From the NCBI GenBank assembly GCA_018061705.1, contig JAGOTO010000042.1, forward strand, positions 1 to 5,065: DNA of 5,065 bases, in the 5' to 3' direction. The notes beneath the pieces were generated by a model. It saw only the letters and a list, made by a program, of their open reading frames with translations, searched no databases and had not been told where the DNA came from. Every line of letters begins with the position of its first letter. Within the stretch, counting starts at the first letter, position 1. A program made the translations under genes and the position numbers. This document shows positions 1-4,782 of this stretch, in pieces. Origin of the DNA: Candidatus Saccharimonadota bacterium. Lineage in GTDB: Bacteria; Patescibacteria; Saccharimonadia; Saccharimonadales; UBA4665.

Positions 1-299
1 GGGACAAATTTTGAAATACTAACTTCCGGCGAGGAGGCAACACGTACTTGCTCGTTAGCAATGGCTTCTCCATACATCTGGTTGACCGCCTCTTCCAAAA
101 CCCTACTTTGGAGCAACTGCTGGTCGATTGCTTTCTCGGCCATCCCAGCGGGTGCGTGACCCTTGCGGAAACCTGGCAGCTTGAGATCTTTGGCAAGTTC
201 GGCAAGAACCGTATTTTTTATCAATGCAAGCTTTTCGGCGTCAGTATTGATGGTCAGTTGAATGTGTGTAGGATCGAGTTGTTTGATGGTTGTCTGCAT
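1..299 (-). CDS. tig: Trigger factor, N-terminal part (cut by window edge)
   Basis: Ribosome-associated peptidyl-prolyl isomerase and chaperone that binds nascent chains at the exit tunnel; cytoplasmic. Reading the minus strand from the ATG at 299-297 gives 99 uninterrupted codons to the window edge, beginning MQTTIKQLDPTHIQLTI. Residues 43-50 read GFRKGHAP, the ribosome-docking signature of the family, at the same residue numbers as in E. coli trigger factor. The surrounding N-terminal domain pattern (LAKDLKLPGFRKG, then VLEEAVNQMYGEAI) also fits. Only the ribosome-binding domain is present; the isomerase and C-terminal chaperone domains lie outside the window. The gene starts 71 nt after the hisS stop on the same strand. 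No convincing Shine-Dalgarno precedes the ATG, but an extended -10 sits 8 nt upstream, so it may have its own promoter with a leaderless or nearly leaderless transcript. Identification is secure; the transcription reading is inference. Confidence 0.95.
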   Translation of the reverse strand, partial: MQTTIKQLDPTHIQLTINTDAEKLALIKNTVLAELAKDLKLPGFRKGHAPAGMAEKAIDQQLLQSRVLEEAVNQMYGEAIANEQVRVASSPEVSISKFV

Positions 300-307
300 A
301 AGGATAC

Positions 308-316
308 AATGTAGCA
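308..316 (-). promoter_or_regulatory. Candidate extended -10 promoter for tig
   Basis: On the minus strand the sequence reads TGC-TACATT, an extended -10 (TGn) with four of six consensus bases in the hexamer. The predicted start falls at about 300-301, one or two bases before the trigger factor ATG, and no Shine-Dalgarno is visible between. There is no good -35 at 16-18 nt. If used, the transcript would be essentially leaderless. Read-through from hisS is an alternative, since no terminator is visible between the genes. Confidence 0.35.
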
Positions 317-370
317 GATTTCGGGTCGAAGTACCACACTCATGCAGCTTAAACTGACTGGAGGGTCGCC

Positions 371-1720
371 CTACTCGGAAATGTCGGCATCTTCGAGCAA
401 GGATGCCTCACGCTTTCGTCGACGATCTAACAACATAGCCACGATTCGCTCTTCACTATGTGTCTCTTCCTGACCAGTCGTGAGGTTTTTGAGTCGATAT
501 GTTTGTTCGGCACGCTCGGTATCTCCGATAAAGATCGCGTGCTCAATCCCTTTCTTCACTGCCGATTTGATTTGTTTCTCAAGTTTTCTCCCTGTTGTAT
601 CGACAGCAAGCTTGAGACCTTCCCTTCGAAGGCGATCGAGGATATCGAGCACCTCAGGGTACGTTCCTTCGCCAAGCAAAATAACGTATGCATCCGTCTC
701 TGTCGGTAAGGTGGGTACCAAATCGTGCGCTATCAAGAAATTTTGTAACGTGACGTCTCCCATAGCAATGCCCACCGTCGGAACAGGCTCAACGCCAAAC
801 ATTCCGACCAGTCCGTCGTATCTGCCCCCGCCAAACATAGATCGATTGTTGTCTGGGTGCTCATCAAAAACCTCAAAAACAATATCGGTATAGTAGTCAA
901 AGCCTCTCATCAGCGTCATATCGAATCGCGCATTGGTGATTTGTGATTTTTCCAGCATCTCGCCAAGACGCTTCATCTGACGAACAGCAGGAAGAGACTC
1001 CATCCCTTCGGGTAAATCTGCAAGTGTTTTAGTCTTCAGAAGGCCCAATAACCTTGCGAGCGCCCCTTCCTCTCGCTGCATTGGTGTCAAAACCGTCTCA
1101 ACCTGACCTATAAAGCTCGATTCATCCATTTTGTGCATACGATCGATCAATCGTACAAGCGTCTCTTCTTGTGTGCCGCTCAGACCGAGGTATTGGTCAA
1201 ATAAATAGTTTGTTAGTGTGCGGCTATTGATACGAATGCTATACATTTCAGGTTTCGCGCCAAAGCGCCTCAAAACGCGGTCTGCCAACACAATCACTTC
1301 ATGCTCTGCCTCAACCCCTTCGACCCCAAAGATATCAGCGTTATACTGCCAGAACTCTCTGAGCCGACCTCGCTGCATTCTTTCATATCTCCAGACGTTG
1401 GGAATGCTGTACCATCTTACGGGGTAACCAAGCTCCTGGCGCCTGGCGGCAACCATCCGACTCACCGTGGGGGTCATCTCGGTACGTATTGTAACGCTTC
1501 GGCCACCGCGATCTAGGAATGTATAAGTCTGTTCGTCGATAATCTCTTGATTACCTTTGGCGAGAAATAGTTCGGTCGGCTCAAGGATCGGCGCATCATA
1601 CTCTTCGTAACCGTAGGTCTCGCTGACAGACCGCAGAGTTGAGAATATATACTGCTGCAACCGCTTTTCTTCTGGGTAAAAATCTCTGGCCCCTTTGTAG
1701 GGCTGTAGTGATAGTGACAT
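371..1720 (-). CDS. hisS: Histidyl-tRNA synthetase (HisRS)
   Basis: Class II aminoacyl-tRNA synthetase that activates histidine with ATP and charges tRNA-His; cytoplasmic homodimer. The 449-residue length fits the family. Visible landmarks are an N-terminal GARDFYPEE (10-18); the histidine-binding strand with RTEMTP (79-84), where most bacterial enzymes read RPEGT; motif 2 with WRYERMQRGRLREF (110-123); the His-specific RGFDYYTDIVFE (272-283) with its catalytic Arg272; FGGGRYDGL (297-305), part of motif 3; and an anticodon-binding domain from about 343 (AYVILLGEG) to about 430. The insertion and C-terminal domains mark it as a true HisRS and not HisZ, the shorter paralogue that activates HisG. 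AGGAG at 1730-1726, 5 nt before the ATG, supports this start. It follows the HisG-like gene by 66 nt and precedes tig by 71 nt. The shared upstream attenuator suggests histidine or charged tRNA-His controls it (inference). The charged tail after 430 is dispensable-looking. Confidence 0.96.
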   Translation of the reverse strand: MSLSLQPYKGARDFYPEEKRLQQYIFSTLRSVSETYGYEEYDAPILEPTELFLAKGNQEIIDEQTYTFLDRGGRSVTIRTEMTPTVSRMVAARRQELGYPVRWYSIPNVWRYERMQRGRLREFWQYNADIFGVEGVEAEHEVIVLADRVLRRFGAKPEMYSIRINSRTLTNYLFDQYLGLSGTQEETLVRLIDRMHKMDESSFIGQVETVLTPMQREEGALARLLGLLKTKTLADLPEGMESLPAVRQMKRLGEMLEKSQITNARFDMTLMRGFDYYTDIVFEVFDEHPDNNRSMFGGGRYDGLVGMFGVEPVPTVGIAMGDVTLQNFLIAHDLVPTLPTETDAYVILLGEGTYPEVLDILDRLRREGLKLAVDTTGRKLEKQIKSAVKKGIEHAIFIGDTERAEQTYRLKNLTTGQEETHSEERIVAMLLDRRRKREASLLEDADISE

Positions 1721-1725
1721 GTTGT

Positions 1726-1759
1726 CTCCTAGTATACATAGTATTTAGTATTCGGTTAA
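1726..1759 (-). promoter_or_regulatory. hisS ribosome binding site and weak internal promoter candidate
   Basis: AGGAG (1730-1726) lies 5 nt upstream of the hisS ATG and is the clearest ribosome binding site in the his unit. Immediately upstream, TATACT (1736-1731) and TTAACC (1759-1754), separated by 17 nt, resemble -10 and -35 elements. A start from this promoter would fall near 1724 and would leave the Shine-Dalgarno out of the message, so the pair may be fortuitous. The ribosome site is well supported; the promoter is not. Confidence 0.4.
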
Positions 1760-1779
1760 TACGTAAGATCGGGTTTGCT

Positions 1780-1817
1780 ACCGAGTTTAGTGAATACCCC
1801 AGCTCGGTTTCCTCGGT
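1780..1817 (-). repeat. Duplicated ACCGAG with one downstream complement around the HisG-like stop
   Basis: On the minus strand ACCGAG occurs at 1817-1812 and again at 1808-1803, and its complement CTCGGT at 1785-1780, so either copy could form a 6-bp hairpin across the HisG-like stop codon (1789-1787). No T-run follows, so a terminator is unlikely. The first two copies are in coding sequence, which makes chance a fair explanation. Confidence 0.3.
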
Positions 1818-2479
1818 ACCACGGGGCCAATAGTAGCCCGAATCTCAAGTAAATCTACGGGTTTCTGCACTCTCTTGGTCGCAGCGATATCGAGCTCAGT
1901 CAAGTCGTTGGCCGCTCCAGTCCCGCCTGTTTGCACGACTTCTACGATCGCCTCAATGACCTGGTCATCTGGCACCTCACCTCTTGCAAACAAACCGGGC
2001 AAGGCCTCAGCACCACCCCTTATGACCCGAGTGATTACTCCGGCGGGTAGCACCGTCGATGTATACTTCGGGTAAGACGTTCCGACTTGTATAGGCTCTC
2101 CTCGTTCCAATTTGCTGGTGACAGTTGCTTTCGCACTTTTTAGACAGAACACGCCATAGCGAAGCCTTTGGCCTTTATCGTTTGTGATCGGGCCGATAAC
2201 GTGTTGCCGCAGACGACTTATTTCTATCTCGTCGAGCTCACTGTAAGTATCACTTCCGACAACCCCAATTCCCCCGAGAGCAATTACAAGCCCGGGGATA
2301 TCGGCATCTTTGCAATAGGTCACCGTCAACTCCCCAGTGGGATCACTCAGGCCGGGAGCGCTTACCGTATACCGCCTGTCCCCTGGCGACGGAACGGAAA
2401 AATTGTAGGTTACCCCTACCCACTCTGCTGCTTGTTCAGAATTAGTACCTTTTGGTATGAATATTCTTGTACTCGACAT
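1787..2479 (-). CDS. Divergent HisG-like protein (ATP phosphoribosyltransferase catalytic fold)
   Basis: HisG joins ATP and PRPP in the first step of histidine synthesis. This 230-residue protein carries HisG landmarks in order: IPKG (8-11), like the N-terminal PKGRL; DADIPGLV (58-65), close to DDDIPGLV of E. coli HisG; GVVGSD (72-77), like GIxGxD; TSYP (134-137), as in HisG ATSYP; GGAEALP (155-161), like GSVEVAP; and EAIVEVVQTGGT (176-187), matching the PRPP loop DAI(V/C)D(L/I)VxTGxT. Deviations: the two loop Asp are Glu, the loop ends TG instead of TL, the PKGRL Arg is Thr, and about nine residues are inserted between ALP and the loop (FARGEVPDD region). It has short-form length without a regulatory domain; short HisG normally needs HisZ, yet the neighbour is a full HisRS. 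The ATG at 2479 places PKG at the proper distance; the ribosome site is weak (GGGG, 7 nt away). Homology is strong; catalytic activity is uncertain, and a sensor or repurposed PRPP-binding role is possible. Confidence 0.8.
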   Translation of the reverse strand: MSSTRIFIPKGTNSEQAAEWVGVTYNFSVPSPGDRRYTVSAPGLSDPTGELTVTYCKDADIPGLVIALGGIGVVGSDTYSELDEIEISRLRQHVIGPITNDKGQRLRYGVFCLKSAKATVTSKLERGEPIQVGTSYPKYTSTVLPAGVITRVIRGGAEALPGLFARGEVPDDQVIEAIVEVVQTGGTGAANDLTELDIAATKRVQKPVDLLEIRATIGPVVPRKPSWGIH

Positions 2480-2505
2480 AATTCGCCCCGTTAGTTCATT
2501 AGATT

Positions 2506-2553
2506 ACTACAAAGAGAAACGCCGGGAGTTGCCCGGCGTTTCTCTGGAGTAGT
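2506..2553 (-). terminator. Attenuator terminator hairpin before the HisG-like gene
   Basis: Positions 2513-2526 and 2532-2545 are perfect reverse complements (14 bp) around a 5-nt loop. On the minus strand a 7-bp all-GC core (CGCCGGG/CCCGGCG) is followed by TTTCTCTTTGT, the arrangement of an intrinsic terminator with a T-rich tail that partly closes the stem on AGAGAAA. Five more pairs (2549-2553 with 2506-2510) can extend the base past a small internal loop. It lies 23 nt after the leader-peptide stop and 33 nt before the HisG-like ATG, so it would end transcripts before the HisG-like/hisS genes. No plus-strand gene approaches it. Placement and overlap with an alternative pairing make a conditional (attenuator) role more likely than simple termination. 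Confidence 0.8.
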
Positions 2554-2589
2554 CAGACCAAATGAAACTTACGCGGCAACCTCCGGCGT
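2519..2589 (-). promoter_or_regulatory. Predicted antiterminator pairing between leader frame and terminator
   Basis: On the minus strand the segment 2589-2575 (ACGCCGGAGGUUGCC, leader codons 13-17) is complementary to 2533-2519 (GGCAACUCCCGGCGU), which is the loop and 3' arm of the terminator. Thirteen pairs are Watson-Crick, one is G.U and one is an A.C mismatch. A weaker continuation pairs GCG and UUUC just downstream in the leader (2574-2564) with GAAACGC in the terminator 5' arm (2542-2536), with small bulges. The pairing excludes the terminator. A ribosome sitting at the leader stop (2571-2569) would cover the leader side; one stalled at His codon 9 would not. Mechanism is inference from complementarity. 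Confidence 0.65.
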
Positions 2590-2625
2590 AATATGCAAAT
2601 GTTGATTGATACGTTCCGTAAACAT
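2569..2625 (-). CDS. 18-residue leader peptide with two His codons
   Basis: A short frame on the minus strand encodes MFTERINQHLHITPEVAA and ends in TAA. His codons (CAT) are codons 9 and 11. It is preceded by a strong promoter whose predicted start is at or one base before the A of ATG, so the peptide would be translated from a leaderless message; no Shine-Dalgarno exists. It is followed after 23 nt by a terminator and then by a HisG-like gene and hisS. Codons 13-17 double as the antiterminator strand. This is the layout of amino-acid leader peptides such as those of the his and trp operons. Only two His codons are present, fewer than in the enteric his leader but like the two Trp codons of trpL. 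The peptide probably has no function beyond ribosome positioning. Translation is unproven. Confidence 0.65.
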   Translation of the reverse strand: MFTERINQHLHITPEVAA

Positions 2626-2632
2626 AATGAGT

Positions 2633-2660
2633 ACTATACCGTATCAGCCGCGAATGTCAA
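2633..2660 (-). promoter_or_regulatory. Strong promoter for the leader-HisG-like-hisS unit
   Basis: On the minus strand a perfect TTGACA (2660-2655) and TATAGT (2638-2633, five of six consensus) are separated by 16 nt. The start is expected at 2626-2625, that is, at the A of the leader-peptide ATG or one base before it. The -35 begins two bases after the SPFH stop codon (2665-2663), so the promoter fills the start of the intergenic gap. This is the best sigma-70-type promoter on the minus strand here. Confidence 0.8.
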
Positions 2661-2662
2661 AT

Positions 2663-3568
2663 CTATGATTTCGGTTTCGTTGCGTTATTGACCTGCTGAG
2701 CGGTAATCATCGCATTACGAATTTGGTCACTCATATCGGTCATGCCTCCGGGCCCGTGCGGAATCAGGATAGTACTGTTTTTTCCACTCAGACCGAGCTC
2801 CTTAATGGTGTCGAAGTACTGTGTCATCATGACGAGATTCATGACATCTTGGCTATTTACACCGTTGACGGCGCTGCTGAAATTTTCGACTGACTCTTTG
2901 AGTCCTTCGATGATGGCCTTGCGTTGGTTGGCAATACCCTGTCCTTGAAGTGCCTTACTCTCTGCCTCACCCTCGGCTGCCTTGACAACCCGAATCTTGT
3001 CCGCTTCAGCTTGCTGGATTGCCGCCTCACGAAGCCTTTGTGCCGCATTGATCTCGTTCATACTCACCTTGACTTTTTCGTCGGGGTTAATATCGGTGAC
3101 GAGCGCCTTGACAATGCCATATCCAAAGTCATCCATCACGGAGTCGAGCTCTGCCTTCACGGCTGTCGCAATGTCGTCTTTCATCTCAAAGAGCTGATCG
3201 AGGTTGACTGCTGGAACCCGGGCACGAACCGTATCAAACACGTATGCTGTAATCTGTTCTTGCGGATTTTGTAGTTTATAAAAAGCGTCGACGACTTTTT
3301 CTGGCGGCACGAAGTACTGCACGCTGACGATTACAAAGACAAAGACGTTATCCTTGGTCTTAGTTTCAACCTGGACATCAAGCTGCTGAACCCGTAGGTT
3401 CACTCTGCCGGCGATCTGGTCAATAAGCGGAATCTTAAAATTCAATCCTGCGCGTGAGGCTTTTTTGAACCGTCCAAAGCGTTCCACTATCGCCACCGTC
3501 TGTTGGCGCACCGTAAACAATCCAAGCATTATCAGAACAAGTAATACCGCCAGTACAATCCAACTCAT
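2663..3568 (-). CDS. SPFH/band-7 membrane protein of the HIR (stomatin-like) type
   Basis: Membrane-anchored scaffold protein of the stomatin/prohibitin/flotillin/HflK-C superfamily, which oligomerises at the membrane. The chosen start gives 301 residues: one N-terminal membrane segment (about 3-18), the SPFH domain (about 19-190), an Ala/Glu-rich helical coiled-coil region (about 175-235), then a conserved tail. It resembles plant hypersensitive-induced-response proteins in phrases such as LRVQQLDV, ETKTKDNVFV, QITAYVFDTVRA, MNEINAAQRLREAA, AEGEAESKALQGQGIA, TQYFDTIKELG and IPHGPGG. An in-frame ATG 27 nt upstream (3595) is less likely: the start at 3568 has GAGGAG 6 nt before it, while the predicted transcription start (about 3592) lies downstream of the longer start. 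No NfeD partner is seen. It is divergent from the deacetylase and upstream of the his unit, which has its own promoter. Family is firm; specific role is unknown. Confidence 0.93.
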   Translation of the reverse strand: MSWIVLAVLLVLIMLGLFTVRQQTVAIVERFGRFKKASRAGLNFKIPLIDQIAGRVNLRVQQLDVQVETKTKDNVFVFVIVSVQYFVPPEKVVDAFYKLQNPQEQITAYVFDTVRARVPAVNLDQLFEMKDDIATAVKAELDSVMDDFGYGIVKALVTDINPDEKVKVSMNEINAAQRLREAAIQQAEADKIRVVKAAEGEAESKALQGQGIANQRKAIIEGLKESVENFSSAVNGVNSQDVMNLVMMTQYFDTIKELGLSGKNSTILIPHGPGGMTDMSDQIRNAMITAQQVNNATKPKS

Positions 3569-3574
3569 CGTTGA

Positions 3575-3607
3575 CTCCTCAATTACGTAACTCATTCAAT
3601 GATAGCA
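3575..3607 (-). promoter_or_regulatory. Extended -10 promoter and ribosome binding site of the SPFH gene
   Basis: On the minus strand TGC-TATCAT (3607-3599) is an extended -10 with five of six hexamer bases. A start near 3592 (an A on this strand) gives a leader of about 24 nt containing GAGGAG (3580-3575), 6 nt before the ATG at 3568. No clear -35 is present, as is common with extended -10 promoters. This pair of signals decides the start codon. Confidence 0.6.
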
Positions 3608-3658
3608 GAGTTTACTGTCACCAGGTACAAAAATAGTTGATAGCCAAGCCGTAATTTT

Positions 3659-3674
3659 TCACCAGTCCGGGTGA
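3659..3674. repeat. Short dyad TCACC-N6-GGTGA in the divergent intergenic region
   Basis: Five-base arms (3659-3663 and 3670-3674) flank six bases, about 30 nt upstream of the deacetylase -10 and between the two divergent promoters. It could be an operator for either gene, but arms this short arise by chance often. Confidence 0.2.
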
Positions 3675-3700
3675 TAGGAATGGCTTATTGGCGCATACTG

Positions 3701-3729
3701 TGATATAATAATGTTATTACTTAATGGAG
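3701..3729 (+). promoter_or_regulatory. Extended -10 promoter and ribosome binding site of the deacetylase
   Basis: TGA-TATAAT (3701-3709) is an extended -10 with a perfect hexamer; no good -35 is seen at 16-18 nt. The start is expected near 3716 (A), giving a leader of about 21 nt. GGAG at 3726-3729 lies 7 nt before the ATG at 3737 and supports that start over the out-of-frame ATG at 3724. Confidence 0.7.
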
Positions 3730-3736
3730 CCTTTCC

Positions 3737-4582
3737 ATGACAAACCAATTTTCATTTCCAACGATAGGTCGCACAGTGTCATTTGGATTTATTATTGTCA
3801 GCATTGCTGCTCTCAATCTTGTAGCATGGGGTGCACCCGCCCTTGCTGCGAGCGACGACCGTGCAGCACAAGACTCCGCACGGGCGCTTTCAGAGTTCAG
3901 GGCACGACAAGAGCCGCGTCTTAATGTCGACGCAGTCCCGTACGCAGATGGTCAGAAAGCAGCTACACCTGCCAACACCACGGATGGTATCTATCACTGT
4001 GGCATCGGGAGCACAAGCTCGGCGGCGTGGCTTACCTTTGATGACTCAGGTACGACCAGTCAGATACGTGCAATCCTAACTCAATTGCGTAAGTACAATG
4101 TCAGAGCGCTCTTCTTTCCAACGGGCCAGTTTGCCTATGACAGGCCAGATCTCATTACACTCATAAAAAATGATGGACACTATGTAGGCAACCACAGCTA
4201 CTCGCATGCTGATCTCATGACTCTTTCTTCTTCAAGCATCAGAAGTGAAATCTCCAGAGCAGATACCGTGATTAAACCTTCGCCTTCCAATCGGAAGTTT
4301 TTCAGAGCACCTTATGGCTCTGGGTCGTTTAGCACAATGCTCAATTCAATACTAACAGAATATTCGTATCAAAACTGCTTCTGGACGGTCGATACTCGTG
4401 ACTGGTCAGGTTCTAGTGCTGCGACCATCGTTAACCGCGTCAAGTACGGTGATTCCTACACTCCTGCCCTAGGCAAACGAGGAATTGTGCTTTTACATAT
4501 GCACGGTGCCCACACAGCCGAGTCTATCCCGGGCATAATGGAAGTCGTTAAAAAGTACGGTTATCCCAAACTAAACCCATAG
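3737..4582 (+). CDS. Secreted polysaccharide deacetylase (NodB homology, CE4)
   Basis: Metal-dependent CE4 enzyme that removes N- or O-acetyl groups from glycans such as peptidoglycan, chitin oligomers or exopolysaccharide; acts outside the membrane. Of 281 residues, 1-37 form a signal peptide: polar start with Arg12, hydrophobic core (about 15-31), and likely Sec cleavage after APALA (37). An Ala/Arg/Gln-rich linker (38-80) precedes the NodB domain. All five motifs are present: TFDD (100-103) with catalytic and metal Asp; HSYSH (153-157), the metal-binding His pair; RAPY (190-193); DTRDW (219-223); and LLH (252-254) with His254. The usual TFDDG has Ser in place of Gly. Cys88 and Cys214 are the only cysteines after the signal and might form a disulfide. 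The short C-terminus (KYGYPKLNP) ends the domain with no wall-binding module. Substrate cannot be told from sequence. It is transcribed alone from its own promoter, divergent from the SPFH gene. Confidence 0.94.
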   Translation: MTNQFSFPTIGRTVSFGFIIVSIAALNLVAWGAPALAASDDRAAQDSARALSEFRARQEPRLNVDAVPYADGQKAATPANTTDGIYHCGIGSTSSAAWLTFDDSGTTSQIRAILTQLRKYNVRALFFPTGQFAYDRPDLITLIKNDGHYVGNHSYSHADLMTLSSSSIRSEISRADTVIKPSPSNRKFFRAPYGSGSFSTMLNSILTEYSYQNCFWTVDTRDWSGSSAATIVNRVKYGDSYTPALGKRGIVLLHMHGAHTAESIPGIMEVVKKYGYPKLNP

Positions 4583-4585
4583 CCC

Positions 4586-4660
4586 GCTGGCCCAGCATAA
4601 TCGGACTTACATTTCTTCCGGGTTGACTTGCCCTATGCTGCCTAGCAGCCCGGTCCGATT
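4586..4660 (+). other. Inverted-repeat cluster, possible structured RNA or 3' end of the deacetylase transcript
   Basis: Directly after the deacetylase stop, several complementary segments nest or cross: GCTG/CAGC (4586-4589 with 4593-4596), AATCGGAC/GTCCGATT (4599-4606 with 4653-4660, 8 bp perfect), CGGG/CCCG (4619-4622 with 4649-4652), GCTG/CAGC (4637-4640 with 4646-4649), and CAGCATA/TATGCTG (4593-4599 with 4634-4640), which crosses the 8-bp stem and could make a pseudoknot. No T-run follows, so it is not a standard intrinsic terminator. It may be a transcript end, a small RNA or a protein-binding DNA site. Pairings are seen; function is unknown. No open frame is convincing here. Confidence 0.4.
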
Positions 4661-4716
4661 TCGTGCATATTCTCACCTTATCGACCAGCAAGATTTACTC
4701 CCTTGCGCGATTGCTA

Positions 4717-4746
4717 TTGACATAGGTACTGTACCTATGATACTAT
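4717..4746 (+). promoter_or_regulatory. Promoter of the membrane protein gene
   Basis: Perfect TTGACA (4717-4722) is followed by TGA-TACTAT (-10 at 4741-4746, spacer 18, extended TG) or by GATACT (4739-4744, spacer 16). The start would be near 4751-4753, leaving a leader of about 30 nt with AAGGAG (4771-4776) 6 nt before the ATG at 4783. Within that leader ATCAATC occurs twice in tandem (4755-4768). The spacer is filled by a palindrome listed separately. Confidence 0.7.
4721..4739. promoter_or_regulatory. Perfect 19-bp palindromic operator between -35 and -10
   Basis: CATAGGTAC-T-GTACCTATG has two 9-base arms that are exact reverse complements around one central base. It overlaps the last two bases of the -35 and reaches the -10, so a dimeric regulator bound here would block or reshape the promoter. 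MerR-family activators also bind dyads in this position, but they use 19-20 bp spacers, which the better -10 choices do not give. The regulator family cannot be named from the site, and no regulator gene is visible in the window. Confidence 0.75.
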
Positions 4747-4782
4747 TTGCACGGATCAATCATCAATCATAAGGAGTTATTT

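Noticed and set aside
48..314. Open plus-strand frame of 88 codons at the left end
   Set aside because: It is antisense to the trigger factor start, whose minus-strand protein carries the family signature; the plus-strand product resembles nothing I recognise.
480..893. Open plus-strand frame of 137 codons, and others inside the hisS, HisG-like and SPFH genes
   Set aside because: All lie antisense within well-identified genes, lack ribosome sites, and have low-complexity Ser/Arg/Thr-rich products typical of shadow frames.
371..1720. The HisRS gene being hisZ, the HisG regulatory subunit
   Set aside because: It has full HisRS length, the catalytic RGFDYYT motif, and a complete anticodon-binding domain, which HisZ lacks.
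1814..1822. GTGGTACCG on the minus strand upstream of hisS, matching part of the T-box consensus
   Set aside because: It lies inside the HisG-like reading frame (Val-Val-Pro), no specifier stem or T-tailed terminator follows before hisS, and the convincing attenuator is upstream at 2506-2625.
2513..2545. Hairpin as a plus-strand terminator
   Set aside because: No plus-strand gene reads into it, and the plus-strand sequence after the stem (GGAGTAG) has no T-run.
3569..3595. Longer 310-residue start for the SPFH protein
   Set aside because: The upstream ATG has no ribosome site and lies only 4 nt after the predicted -10, so it would fall before the expected transcript start; the ATG at 3568 has a strong GAGGAG.
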